From positions 47,032,047 to 47,096,046 of the forward strand of contig CM061918.1 of the NCBI GenBank assembly GCA_031002005.1: a DNA stretch of 64,000 nucleotides. Direction: 5' to 3'. The notes under the pieces were generated by a model. The model searched no databases and was not told where the DNA came from. It was given only the letters and a program-made list of their open reading frames with translations. The DNA comes from Vandiemenella viatica (Eukaryota > Arthropoda > Insecta > Orthoptera > Morabidae). Shown here piece by piece: positions 31,078 to 42,454 of this stretch. Position numbers and translations under genes: made by a program. How positions within the stretch are numbered: the first letter of the stretch is position 1; every line of letters begins with the position of its first letter.

Positions 31078-31440
31078 TATCTATTCAGTATATAACAGAA
31101 GAAAAGTATTTTAATACTTTTTTGCGTAATTGTGCAACTGTTAAAGGAACTGGTGTCAAACTTCTGATAGTTATATTTAAATTTTAATTTAGAAAATTCC
31201 TTTACAAAATTTCTTGTTTCTGGTAAGATTTAATGTTCCTTTTTATGCATTATGCGAGCTATAAACATGAAATAATCTAATGATACAATATTGGTTTGTT
31301 TCATACAAATTTGTATTGCTCTATGAAAAAAGGTGCGTAGTTTATTTTATAACAGTATAACCACAACGCAGGAAAAAATTTACGTATGATTTCTTCGTTG
31401 AATTTTTTTTCCTCTGATAAATATTAGAACGAAAATAGTA
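30033..31440. other. Unassigned region with a 116-codon open frame
   Basis: The plus frame at 30404-30754 contains EVEIPFHHIQAYSSERQQNG and ends CRQQTFFGDTEYS. I recognise no family, and there is no neighbouring exon evidence. An (AT)n run lies at about 31059-31081. The remainder is AT-rich. Confidence 0.35.
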
Positions 31441-31770
31441 CACCGCTAATGTGAGAACACGTGTTAAGAGAAACAATGTTGGATCATATTTTACTGTCGT
31501 AATGTTGGATTATGTTTTATTGTCGTAACATTGTCACATATTTTAATGTTGCAAAGTTCGGACATGTAAGGTGATAATGTTGGGTTGTGTTTTAAAGTCA
31601 TTATATTGGATCATATTTTATCACATATTTTAATGTTATAAAGTTGGGACATGTAAGGTGATAATGTTGGGTTGTGTTTTAAAGTCATTATATTGGATCA
31701 TATTTTATGTTGTAATGTAGTGTCATGGTTTTAATGTCGTAATGGTGACTCGTGTTTTAAATAAAGATCT
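31441..31770 (+). repeat. Minisatellite block 1, about 27-bp unit
   Basis: Units of the type aatgttggatcatgttttaa + tgtcgt repeat about 11 times. A block of about 75-80 bases (acatgtaaggtgataatgtt...ggatcatattttat) is itself repeated at about 31563 and 31649, giving higher-order structure. Confidence 0.8.
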
Positions 31771-32465
31771 GCACAAAACATAGACATCTGAAGGTCGCAA
31801 AAATATTGTTGAATCAAAATTCGTAAACACAAATTGGCGAAACGTATGGTCTAATATATTTCTTAAAGTGATATCATCCGAAATTCAAGCCCTGTGGTAC
31901 AAAGTTGTCAATGACACTGTAGCTACAAATGTAAGATTATTTCGAATCCATATAAAATCTACAGATAGACGTGATACATGTGGGAATACTGGCACATTAA
32001 TTCATCGTTTTACTTGTGGAGAGGCTGCAGATATCTGGAACTGGACGAAGCATGTAACGTCAACTCTAATAGAAATTTCTCCATATGAGCTTACATGCGA
32101 GATTCTAATAAGACCAGGCATCAAGACCAGAAAAACATAACTCACTGGTTTGGGTATTAGGACAAGCAGTGTGCAATATTCCAATAAAAAACTAAGGATC
32201 TAGAAGATTATTTATCCACACTTAAAATAACACTATGGAAATTTAAAAAAATCAACGAGGTACAAACGCCATTTCGGAGCATATATGGATGCTTCGTGAC
32301 CATTTTTGTTAACGCATATATACAGCCCATTAATTTGACCAAAGTACTCATATGATGTTTCTATAACGTAGGGTATATTATGAAAACATTAAATATTGTA
32401 AAGTTGTAATGTAGTAATGATGTAATGTATAAATATTGTAAGGTTTCAGTACCCCAATACTTTAA
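31771..32465 (+). pseudogene. LINE ORF2 C-terminal zinc-binding remnant
   Basis: NWRNVWSNIFLKVISSEIQA, LWYKVVNDTVATNVRLFRIH and CGNTGTLIHRFTCGEAADIW match the zinc-binding tail (zf-RVT type) of L1/Tx1-like ORF2 proteins (pattern W...ND..PTN.RL...D.C..CG..DT..H....C......W). A frameshift after RPGIKTRKT leads to NSLVWVLGQAVCNIPI in the next frame, the usual continuation. No RT core is present. The segment lies between the two minisatellite blocks. Confidence 0.55.
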
Positions 32466-33330
32466 AAAAAAAGTCGTAATGTTGCCTCAATTTTTAATGT
32501 CGTAATGTTGGATCATGTTTTAATGTTAGACTGTCTGCTAATGTTGTAATTTAGTTATGATGCGTCATGTTTTAATGTAGTAATATTGGAGCATGTTTTA
32601 ATGTGGCAATGCTGGATCATGTTTTAATGCTGCTACATTGATTCATGTTGTAATGACATAATACTGTAGCATGTTATAAATTCCTAATAAAGGGTCAAGT
32701 TTTAATGTCACAATGTTGGGTCATATTTTAACGTTGCAATATTGAATGATGTTGTAATGATGTAACATTGGAAAACGTCGTAATGTCAGATAGTTTTACA
32801 AAATTCGGGGTTCTGGATCAATTTTTTTACGTCACAGTATTTGATCGTGTTTCAATGTAATTTTAAACAATGCAGCGTGTTGCATGTGTAAATATTATTT
32901 TGCACCATGTTTTAATGTCACAATGTTAGATCATATTGTAATGTTGCAATATTGAATCATGTTGTAATGATGTAATACTGGAAAACGTTGTAATGTCGTA
33001 ATGTCAGATAGTGTTGCAAATTCAAGATAATGGATCAGTTTTTTTATGTCACAGTATTTGATCGTGTTTCAATGTCGTAATGTTAAATAATGTAGCGTGT
33101 TGCATTTTTAAATGTCATTATGTTGCACCATGTTTTAATGTTGCAATATTTGATCATGTTTTAATTTCGTAATGTCTAACCGTGTTTTAATGTAATAACA
33201 TTGGCTCATGTTTTAATATCGTAATATTGGTGCATGTTTTAATGTTACAATGTTGGATCTGGTTGTAGTATAGTTATATTGGCTACTGTTTTGATGTCGT
33301 TATGCTGGCTCATGTTTCTACAGCAGCTTA
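32466..33330 (+). repeat. Minisatellite block 2 with about 220-bp higher-order repeat
   Basis: Some thirty units of the same type as block 1. A longer stretch is duplicated: from cacaatgttgggtcatattt at about 32708 and from cacaatgttagatcatattg at about 32929, each running through gaaaacgt-gtaatgtc, tcacagtatttgatcgtgtt and gcgtgttgcat. The array therefore has nested periods of about 27 and 220 bp. Confidence 0.8.
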
Positions 33331-34275
33331 TTTGTCGACGTGCCCAGTTACATTAACTACACCAATAGCTTAATTCAATACGGCTGCTAGCGAGTATTCT
33401 GATATATGCAACTCTTCTTGTCCTACCCACCTTTGTTCCGCTTTTTGTTGCTAAGAAACATGTTTATTTTTATTTTGTGTTTTAAATTTTCGTTCCATAG
33501 ATTGCCGAAGGATAAATTTGTCCGGGAGGTTGTAAGAATACTATTTCTTGTTATTAATTCTTATTCTTACATTTATATATTTTCATTATTCATCACGCAA
33601 TTACTACATATTGAGGCTAACACTTTTTCTTGTTACTCATCACGACATAATACAATCAAAGATACTCTCTGCGATATTATAACACAATAATAAAATCTAT
33701 GGTCCAAGGATATTAACTCACCATTATTTTTTCATAACTCCTACGTACATACTTATAAGTTACTCTTCAAGTTGTAATTTAATAGATAGATATAGTAATG
33801 CTATTGGCAATAGTTCTACAGTTAAACAAAGTTACAAGGCAAATATCTAAATTATAAAAGAATTTATCCCGTTTTTTAAAAGAAATTGCTTTCTTTTAAA
33901 GACTCTTTTAATTATGATATATAACTACGATATATAAACTCGATGCAACTTTTAAAGTTTTGTGTGCGGAAAGAGGAATCCCAAATAAAAGTTAGCAGTC
34001 GTTTTCTAACATTAAAGACTATTTTTAATGATAAACTTATTAATGCTATTACAAACTGTTAATATGGCTAAAATTAACGGAATTAATGCTTCAGTCATCA
34101 TTACCGCCAGCATTGGCGACAACGAGAACAACATAATATGCACCAATCATCATCCCACCTACCTGCAGAGTTTCCTGTAAGCTTATCGCAGCATGTATTG
34201 AATTTGGGACAAAAAGAACTTGACTCGTTTCACAGAAAGTTATTCTTTTATGTATTCATTTTAGAAATTGATACA
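33331..34275. other. No recognisable feature
   Basis: AT-rich. The 94-codon frame at 33406-33690 is hydrophobic but matches no known family. Confidence 0.45.
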
Positions 34276-34715
34276 TTTACTACCTATTCCTTCCCCAATT
34301 TCTTTTCCGTCCTTAATGAACCGTTCAGTTTTCCATGCTTTACAGAAATCACTCTAGGTGGATGTAGGGATGGTTCCTTCAAAAGGCCATGGCCGATTTA
34401 CTATCTATTCCTCCCCCAATTTCTTTTCCGTCCTTAATGAACCGTTCAGTTTTCCATGTTTTACGGAAATCACTCTAGGTGGATGTAGGGATGGTTCCTT
34501 CAAAAGACCATGGCCGATTTACTACTCATTCCTTCCCCAATTGCTTTTCCGTCCTTAATGAACCGTTCAGTTTTACATGCTTTCAAGGAAATCACTCTAG
34601 GTGGATGTAGGGATGGTTCCTTCAAAAGGCCATGGCCAATTTACTACTTATTCCTTCCCCAATTTCTTTTCCGCCTTTAATGAACCCGACGTCAACGAAG
34701 CATACGATATAAGAA
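34276..34715 (+). repeat. Tandem array of a SINE body, 121-bp unit
   Basis: Units begin at 34276, 34397, 34518 and 34640 (last one partial). Each contains cttccccaatttcttttccg, ccttaatgaacc, gttcagttttccatg, atcactctaggtggatgtag and ttcaaaaggccatggcc, the middle and 3' parts of the common SINE in a rotated order. The array ends with the SINE B tail gaacccgacgtcaacgaagc and an A run. No tRNA head is present. Confidence 0.85.
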
Positions 34716-35070
34716 AAAAAAATCATTTTATGATATGTATGAATGTTACGTATATTATAGATGTAAAATTGATGGTTCCTTAGTTACCGTTACAATTAAT
34801 GTTTCATTAAAACAGTTAACTTTGATTTTTCGCACCTTCTCTAGAGAATCACTTTTCATTATTTCAGAACGATTTATCGATTTGTGAAAACATAGCGCAG
34901 TGTGAAGAAGATGTTCCCATGGCACACGCGAAGTTCTTACGTGAATATCTAATCTACACATAACCTCCCATCGGCTTCCCGCCCCCCTTCATCACCGTTG
35001 GATCAGTTGGCAGCGGCCCCGTGATGGAGTTCCGATGACGCGGGGGGGGGGGGGGGGGGGTTAGCTGGTT
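34716..35070. other. Unassigned, with a poly(G) run
   Basis: G run at about 35042-35060; otherwise unremarkable. Confidence 0.45.
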
Positions 35071-35400
35071 CTAGTCCTGGTGCGAGAAGAAATTTTCATC
35101 ATCAGAACTTGGTCGGCGGGGTAGACACCATATTGTGCGCCAGAATCCGGGGTTCAAACCTCTCCACAGTGCGTATGAAGTGAGTGCATACGTCAGTAGA
35201 TGGTGATTCGTACGTCGGATGGGGACATTAATCCTGGCGGCTCCTTGCTGACTTTCGTAACAGTAGTCCTTAATGAGTCGACACCTGGTTTCAACATCTC
35301 CGTTCTTCATCTCTCATTAAACACAACACAAATAATACTCTACTGTAAATACACACGCATCAACACAGACATTCACACATAACTGGGGAAGACAGCTGCA
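35071..35400 (+). mobile_element. tRNA-derived SINE-like repeat, third type
   Basis: A B-box match GGGGTTCAAACCTCTCC at about 35150, then gatggtgattcgtacgtcgg and atggggacattaatcctggc, and a CA-rich end (acacagacattcacacataa). I associate this body with insect SINEs from memory. No second copy is present in the window. Confidence 0.4.
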
Positions 35401-35616
35401 AACAACCACAGTTCATATTTTCATGGCGGGTTACATCTTCCATAACAATCGCCTACGCTAGAATGGAACTTGGCATCAAAGGAGAAGGATCTTCTCCAGA
35501 TTAACTGATATTTCTGGGGGACGGAAGGGGAGTGATTTTTCGTGTCTGCTAGAGCACAAGTACCTTATAACTGGACAATGGGTTAGAAGTAACATAAAAT
35601 CTCTGCTTGTATTTAC

Positions 35617-35690
35617 AGGGTGACGGCAGGGGCGTTATTGACCCCACCGTCGACGCGTCCTTAAGCTCCAACCACAACAACAACAACGAC
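35617..35690 (+). mobile_element. 3' end fragment of a LINE B relative
   Basis: ggcaggggcgttattgaccc, accgtcgacgcgtccttaag and then (AAC)n (caaccacaacaacaacaac) line up with the minus-strand 3' end of LINE B at 7098-7160. Only the last 70 bases are present, the typical outcome of extreme 5' truncation. Confidence 0.6.
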
Positions 35691-36286
35691 GATCTTCAGA
35701 CATAATTAAAATGAGAAACTACGAGGAAAATTGAGTCGTAGAAACGGTACAAAGTGAAACATTCTATTGAACATTAACTTCGTATAAATACTTTGTTTCT
35801 AGGCTATAAAACCTTGGAGATTGACCACAATTTTGATTCTATGTTTAGCCTGCGGGCCACCTAACACTTGCCTATACTAATAACAGATATTTAAATAAAA
35901 CAAAACTATAAGTGACACATTTTAACTACGATAAAAAAAAAAACATCAGTGAGACTTTTGAAGGTGTTTGTGAGATAGAAATTTATTAATATTTGGCGAC
36001 AAATCTGAGGTCTACCATGAAATCATAAAATATGTTTTGCAGTTAACAAAGTACTATATTTGCTTTTCACATAACTGACAGTTGGAAAAACTTTTTCAAA
36101 GGAATCCTCAGTCAAATCTGCTTAAAACATGCAACGCAGGCTGGTCGGGGATTGAACATTCTTGCGTTAGTGAAATATGTTCCAAATCGTTTTGCAAAAT
36201 TAGATTAAGTTAATTACCCGCACCAAAAATCTGCGGCTGATGGAAGTAAGCTAGTTCACTGAACATTAGTTAGTAACACATTGTCA
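35691..36286. other. No recognisable feature
   Basis: AT-rich unique sequence. Confidence 0.45.
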
Positions 36287-36482
36287 ACTAGCGAGACGGA
36301 AGGACGCGGTTTCGATCCACGGTCTGAATATCCGTATTTCCGTTTTCCATGCGTTCCATAATTCATTCGCGACGAATGCCGGAATGGTTCTTCAGTCCCA
36401 TTCCTATTCCAGAGTTCTCTCTCGGCTTTGATGACCTCCTCGTCGACCAGTCTGGAAGATCTAGAAGAAAGTAAGAAAGAAA
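36287..36482 (+). mobile_element. Diverged tRNA-derived SINE
   Basis: gacgcggtttcgatccacgg (B-box region), ttccgttttccatgcgttcc, ttcattcgcgacgaatgccg and tgatgacctcctcgtcgacc keep the SINE B order. The tail ends in an A/G-rich stretch at about 36482. Confidence 0.6.
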
Positions 36483-38244
36483 ATAGAAAAAACACTGCGC
36501 CTCAAAGTCATTTTTGCTACGGTTAAATCAGCAGCAACAGGCATAGTAGAAGAAAATACGGTTCTACATTCCTAAGGGAAAATACTAAAACCAGTATCGA
36601 ATTACAAGGAATTTCATCGGCTGAATACTTTTGTAAAAAAGAAACTGCAATTTATCGCTCTTTCGTCCGCATGGACCTTGATGTGCGCAGTAATGCGTTC
36701 GCCTTTTGTTTTGCTCCTAGTAGTAAAGCATAAATTTTTGCAAAGTAATATCTCTGTAATCCTTACCGTAAATTAAATAACAAAATTTTACTGTGGTTAA
36801 TCGAGTGTTAATGTTTGATTTAATGGTTTGATTAACGTACTCTTTTGCTAAAAGTGAAGGCATAGATAACTAATGCTACGTACACGAAAAATCCAAAGAT
36901 TGTAGATTTATCTATGTTGTATCATGATCTTTGGTTAGTACCTCGTAAACGATTGTTCACCTGAGTTGCAGTGTGATCTATGGCATTTATCTGTTCTCGA
37001 TACGAAAGAATCATTTCTTGTTCCGTCTCACTGTAACGTCGAGGTATAAGATAAACGTTAGATTTTAAATTAGACCATAACTCCTGTTATGTAAAGTCAT
37101 AATATATACCTTAGTTTTTCCACACTGTGAAAACAATTTCGAGATTCGTTCTGTAGCTCTTGCGTGATATCTGGACAAGCACACAGACAATTATAGCTTT
37201 ATAGGAGTGTAGATCGTACTTGTAAGTAACGACTTTTACTTTAAAAAAAATTGGCATCGCTGGCAAAAAAATAAAAAAAACTTCAAGATTTTAGTTCTGT
37301 AGAAGGATAAATGCATTTACAAAGTGTGAAATGAAAATTTACCAGTAATGAAGGATGAGTGGAGGGGTATAGGAGAGTATCGCACACTAATAACTGATAG
37401 GGTGCTATCTTAAGACTAACAATATTATTAATTTTTTTAATTCATAAAACAAATTGGGTAGCAACTCTAAATAAGCTACTGAGCAGGTATTTTAGAAGAC
37501 ACAAAACTTTACATCACCTAAATTCAGTTGATTCATTGTTTGTGTGCTGTTTCGTGTAACTAGATTCAGAGAAGTTACGGTGACTAAAGGGCACTGATGG
37601 ATTTTTACATTAAGTTCTTGTTTATCTTCCAGTTTTCCTCATTCATTGTTATCAGTATAGCGTAGTTACCGCTGTTATTTATTCAAGTTTTTTTGTTTTA
37701 AACGTCTTGCAGCCGCGGTATTCTTACGGTGAAGAAGAGCCAGGTTTTAAAGTTGCGGCGAAAAACGAGCGGCAACATCGAGCGGCATAATATTAAAAAA
37801 AGAAAAAGTGTCGCCAACTTAATATCTGGCGCTGGCGAGTGGTGTCTGAAGACGCAGCTAAACTTGGAGGACACTGCCTCAGCTACTGCACGACTTTATT
37901 TTCTTTATTCTTCGCTCGTTCGTCTCGAGTAGTTTTCTGATGTGAATAAAGTGTTTAGCAGGGCACTCTGCACTATAGCATATTAGTCGATTTTACCTGA
38001 AAACGGTACTAGCGAGCAGCTTGAAATTTGTCACCAGTATGGATTATATTCTGCATTTGAACGACAAATACTAATATTAAATAATTCATTACATCGTGTG
38101 AAAGCCAATGTTATTATATCTTGGCAACTAAATGAACTATTTCCGAATATGTGTTACTAAGATAACTATATGCATCAGCATAAAGGTAAAAACAATTTCT
38201 ATTTTTCTTTTGCTTACATAAATTGTATGATGACTGCCAGTGGC
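36483..38244. other. No recognisable feature
   Basis: 1.8 kb of AT-rich sequence. The 67-codon frame at 37729-37932 (KSQVLKLRRKTSGNIERHN) matches nothing I know. Confidence 0.45.
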
Positions 38245-38375
38245 GAATCCAGGGGGGGGGGGGCTAGGGGGCTGAAGCCCCTCCCCCAAAAGCAGACTGT
38301 TTTTATAAGGGTGGCATTCTGGAAAAATGTGAGATTTCTCTCCTTGCCCGAGTCAAGCCCCCCCCAAACCAAATA
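38245..38375 (+). mobile_element. Small hAT-like element fragment (CCAGTGGCGAATCCAGGGG end)
   Basis: CCAGTGGCGAATCCAGGGGG followed by G-rich and C-rich tracts (gctgaagcccctcccccaaa, gtcaagccccccccaaacca) is the layout of small non-autonomous hAT elements. The right inverted terminus is not present, so it is truncated. Confidence 0.45.
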
Positions 38376-38789
38376 ATGACTACTATATTGCATATTTCTT
38401 TGAAATTTTTTATGAAATGTATCCTATATTTGAATTCAGCACATAAGCTACTCACTATATAAATTTCGTTTAAATTCGTTCATTACCTTTTCCATGGTAT
38501 GTGTACCTGTACAGAGATGCAAAAATTCCAGAATTCATGGTTTTTGCTTCTGTGCCGAAGAGGAAACATTTAACTCACCGTGATAAGAAGTACAAATATG
38601 TTAAATGATTACATAAGTTATCATTATGTGAAACTTGAAATCTATTAGTAACTTGCGTAATGTGCTAACAAACAAAATTTACCGTTTTCGCCTTTGTTTC
38701 AATGAAACCTATGTAACTTTACAGAATAAAAGAAAGCGTTTATGAGTCTAGACGATCAGTATTCGATTGGTTGGATGCATGCTAATCTC
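38376..38789. other. No recognisable feature
   Basis: AT-rich. Confidence 0.45.
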
Positions 38790-39173
38790 CATCTCTTCCT
38801 ATATTGCGCTAACCTCTTCATACCCCTTACAACCCACGTCCTTGGTTATCTGCCTCACTTGCCTTCCTTTACAGTTCTTACACGTTGATGACTCCTCTCT
38901 GAACAGTACCCACACGCAGATCCGTTTTGGGGACTATTTTACCTTCGGAATATTTTGCTCTAGAAAAATCCGCCATCCCATATGTAATTTGAAAGGATTA
39001 CATGGCCTCGGGATACCCTATGAGTCTTTAATGCATTATCTTTCCGTAGCCTTCTGCATCCCCATGCCGTTGATCATTTCTGATTCATCTGCCTTTTGGG
39101 GCCGCATCCAACCCCAAGGGCAAGAGTGTGCTCGACACCGCTCCCCACTCTTCCTCCCACCATTCAGTAGGTC
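38790..39173 (-). repeat. Possible LINE 5' region
   Basis: On the minus strand: ggtgggaggaagagtgggga, cttgcccttggggttggatg, atgatcaacggcatggggat and gcattaaagactcataggg. I remember this order from 5' regions of insect RTE-like LINEs, but no protein domain supports it. The plus-strand 138-codon frame here is probably its shadow. Confidence 0.3.
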
Positions 39174-39225
39174 TATGTATTAAATTCCGTCTATTAACAA
39201 CTGTTTTTTTTATTAATATTTCTTT

Positions 39226-39271
39226 CACCAGACGCGTATCGCCCTTTTGGAGTGGGGCATCGTCAGTGGGG
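39226..39271 (-). ncRNA. Hammerhead-like motif, left arm (mutated core)
   Basis: Minus strand: CCCCA-CUGACGA-U-GCCC-(CACUCCAAAA)-GGGC-GAUAC-GC-GUC-UGGUG. Stem II is a perfect 4 bp after the extra U. The GAAA box is GAUA, and stem I has one mismatch, so this copy is probably inactive. Confidence 0.5.
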
Positions 39272-39279
39272 GTTATAAA

Positions 39280-40362
39280 TCCTATTATATAAAACGCTAA
39301 CGTGGCGTCTGCGTGCGTCGTCTATAACTACTACACGTATTGGTTACAGAACGGTCACGTGACAGCCGTCACTCGCCAATCAACAGCCACCATATTGTAT
39401 TCCTTCCTTCGTGTTGCATTTTGTTTATTTACTACAGTTAGATGCAGAAACTCATATAAGAAGAAGAAGATTCAATATTTAAGCTATTTTATTTGACGGA
39501 GAAATTCATGTAAGGAGAAGGGGATTGAATATTTACGCTATTTTATGTGTATCAGTTGTGAGGACTAGGTTAAACCATAACCTAAGAATATTTTTGGCAG
39601 AAGGTAAGAAGCAATGAAGTTAATTAAAAACTAGGAGTAACGTACATAAAGCGTCACATAAATAACAGTTATCAGTTTTCAAAATTATAGTCCCCGTCAT
39701 CTAACGTAAAATGCATTTATTTATGTCAGATCCTAACCAAGTGCTCTGATAATCTAACCAGAGTAACGTATTCATATAACGAAAGGTATAATTAAAAATG
39801 ATTCTTTTTCTTACAAGCTTTTTCGGAATGAATCCCTACTACCACCATAGGTGATATACCCATCATTATTCATATGAGGGTAATAAAAGCTATGATTTCC
39901 GAACGCAATATTAGTGGAGGTTGTGGTTAAGTTTACCAGAATCGCAACTGACACATTTTGTTACAGCATAATTCACTCTGAAATGAGTTTTACATACCAA
40001 TTAAGCTGCTTTCATAAGCGCCAAGTTACTAAAGATATTAATTAATACGGGTGGAAGTAGTTTCATATTTAACGTGCTGCATTGTGCCTGGACCAGGAAT
40101 AAAACTGATATTACATGGATAGCAAAAGTTTTTGGGATTCCTAATCTGATTTAATTTCATTGGTTCTTTACTTCCGGCGTCATTAATTCAGTAGAAGTTA
40201 CTACTATATGGCTATTTAACGGCAAATGAAATATGTAGAACATTGCAAAATCAAGGTCATTAGGTTTCTATAATATCAGTTCCGTATAATTAACCAACTG
40301 CAAAAAAATGAACTGCCAGAATATTGCGTTCAAACCGTCATTTTTGACGGGCTCGAAGCTAG
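39280..40362 (+). mobile_element. Helitron-like non-autonomous element, complete
   Basis: It starts TCCTATTATATAAAACGC and ends CTAG (40359-40362). The hairpin CCGTCA-TTTT-TGACGG lies at 40335-40350, eight bases before the end. It sits exactly between A (39279) and T (40363): the flanks join to ttataaa|tatatacatattg, and the intact right arm of the surrounding inverted repeat reads ctataaatatatacatattg. Insertion at A/T without target duplication, the TC start, the CTRR end and the 3' hairpin are all Helitron features. Length is 1083 bp; no Rep/helicase frame. Confidence 0.85.
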
Positions 40363-40733
40363 TATATACATATTGCTGTAATTATATCTGTATACATGAT
40401 TACATATTTTATATGCATTTATCCTACAATGTTGTATGTCTGTACACTATTATGTTGTTTCCTTCTACTACTTTTATTATTCTACATAATGTTTTCATAT
40501 TATATGTACAACAAGTATAACTATGTATAAATTCACTTAATAATATTAAATTAGCTGTACAGTTTTATACACAGACGGAAAAAAAAATCCCAACACCAAG
40601 AAAAAATTATTGTAGAGTAATGAAATTTGGACAATGAATTTGTCAAGTTAACATGTTTAATTGATTAAATTTTCAAGATCACAGGTTAATTTAAGCTCAA
40701 GAAAATGCATTTCAAATGTGAAATACTGTTAAA

Positions 40734-41132
40734 TTAATAGCCGGTGTAACCTCCAGAATTTTGAATGCAAGCCTGCAAACGTGAATGCATTGTGTCATAC
40801 AGGTTTCGAATGTCACTTTGTGGTATGGAGTTCCATGCTTGTTGTACTTGTGCTGTCAATACTGGGACGGTCAGTGCTGGCTGTGGATGATGCTGGAGTT
40901 GTCGTCCAATGATATCCCATACGTGTTCAATTGGAGACAGATCTGGTGATCTCGCAGGCCAAGGTAACATGTCGACACTCTGTAGAGCACGTTGCGAGAC
41001 AACAGCGGTATGAGGGCGAGCGTTATCCTGTTGAAAAACTCCCCCTTGAATGCTGTTCATGAATGGCAGCACTACAGGTTGAATTACCAGACTGACGTAC
41101 AAATTTGCAGTCAGTGTGTTTGGTATAACCAC
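40734..41132 (-). pseudogene. Tc1-like transposase C-terminal part, inverted duplicate
   Basis: A 132-residue frame, identical in sequence to the last 132 residues of the plus-strand frame ending at 41858. It contains VFQQDNARPHTAVVSQRAL (second catalytic Asp) and WPARSPDLSPIEHVWDIIG (catalytic Glu). It starts at an internal Met (MVIPNTLTANLYV) and lacks the first Asp, so it is half a catalytic domain. Its identity to the other copy implies a recent event, gene conversion, or an assembly artefact. Confidence 0.85.
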
Positions 41133-41159
41133 AAGAGTGCTCCTGCTGTCATAGGAAAT

Positions 41160-41858
41160 CGGTTACTTCAAGGACAGCTCCGAGCCAGGCGCCCTGTAGC
41201 GTGCATTCCACTGACTACAAGCCATCGCCGTTTGCGACTCCAGTGGTGTCAAGCCAGAGCTCATTGGAGGACGGAGTGGAGATCTGTTGTGTTTTCTGAT
41301 GAAAGCAGGTTCTGCCTTGGTGCCAGTGATGGCCGAGTGTTGGTCAGAAGGAGGCCAGGGGAACGCCTGCAACCAAACTGTCTGCGGCCTAGACACACTG
41401 GACCTACACCTGGAGTCATGGTCTGGGGAGCAATTTCCTATGACAGCAGGAGCACTCTTGTGGTTATACCAAACACACTGACTGCAAATTTGTACGTCAG
41501 TCTGGTAATTCAACCTGTAGTGCTGCCATTCATGAACAGCATTCAAGGGGGAGTTTTTCAACAGGATAACGCTCGCCCTCATACCGCTGTTGTCTCGCAA
41601 CGTGCTCTACAGAGTGTCGACATGTTACCTTGGCCTGCGAGATCACCAGATCTGTCTCCAATTGAACACGTATGGGATATCATTGGACGACAACTCCAGC
41701 ATCATCCACAGCCAGCACTGACCGTCCCAGTATTGACAGCACAAGTACAACAAGCATGGAACTCCATACCACAAAGTGACATTCGAAACCTGTATGACAC
41801 AATGCATTCACGTTTGCAGGCTTGCATTCAAAATTCTGGAGGTTACACCGGCTATTAA
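41160..41858 (+). pseudogene. Tc1-like transposase, catalytic part without DNA-binding domain
   Basis: Sense coding starts at about 41160: LRARRPVACIPLTTSHRRLR, LQWCQARAHWRTEWRSVVFS, then DESRF (first Asp), VMVWGAISYDSR, VFQQDNARPHTA (second Asp) and SPDLSPIEHVWD (Glu). By my count 32 residues separate the second Asp and the Glu. The open frame extends left to 40992, but those residues are the antisense of the inverted copy and are not real. The paired-type HTH and GRPR linker expected in the N-terminal 120 residues are absent. It ends GGYTGY at 41858, 165 bases from the terminus. Confidence 0.85.
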
Positions 41859-42454
41859 TTTAACAGTATTTCACATTTGAAATGCATTTTCTTGAGCTTA
41901 AATTAACCTGTGATCTTGAAAATTTAATCAATTAAACATGTTAACTTGACAAATGCATTGTCCAAATTTCATTACTCTACAATAATTTTTTCTTGGTGTT
42001 GGGATTTTTTTTTTCCGTCTGTGTACTTTATGTATATGCACTGCACTCTACTTACGGAAATTGTGATGGCCGTAACATATCAGTCCGGAACAGCACTTTC
42101 TGCATTTTTCTGGACTGGTATTCCTTTCTAAAATTTAACATTTCTCCCATACCAGTCTAGAAAAATGTAGAAAATACTGTTCCGGACTGATATGTCATGG
42201 CCACCACAATTTTCGTAAGTAGAGTGTATATACATAAAGTATACAAATGTACAGCTAATTTAATATTATGAAGTGAATTTATACAAAGAAATAATTGTTG
42301 TACATATAATATGAAAACATTATGTAGAATAATAGTTGTAGTAAAAGGAACCAACATAATAGTGTACAGACATACAACATTGTAGAGTGAATACATCCAT
42401 AATATTTAGTCATGTATACAGATATAATTATAGCAATATGTATATATTTATAGC

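Larger units (their letters stand above)
40570..42023. mobile_element. Tc1-like element with a palindromic duplication, at TA
   Basis: Ends are CACAGACGG (left) and CCGTCTGTG (right), flanked by TA at 40568-40569 and 42024-42025. The empty site is given by the sister arm (tgtatactttatg). Length is 1454 bp. Positions 40570-41159 are an almost exact inverted copy of 41432-42023, so about 590 bases including the C-terminal half of the transposase are present twice, head to head, around a single-copy loop of about 272 bases. The DNA-binding N-terminus is gone. It cannot encode an active transposase but keeps both ends. Confidence 0.85.

Noticed and set aside
31441..33330. CRISPR-like array
   Set aside because: The units are contiguous and diverged without unique spacers; eukaryotic minisatellite.
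33406..33690. Hydrophobic 94-codon frame as a membrane protein gene
   Set aside because: AT-rich codons give Phe/Leu/Ile by composition; there is no signal for splicing, promoter or conservation.
38767..39183. Plus-strand 138-codon frame as a host gene
   Set aside because: No recognisable domain; the minus strand looks like a LINE 5' region.
40992..41160. N-terminal residues of the 288-codon transposase frame
   Set aside because: They are the antisense of the inverted C-terminal copy, open by chance.
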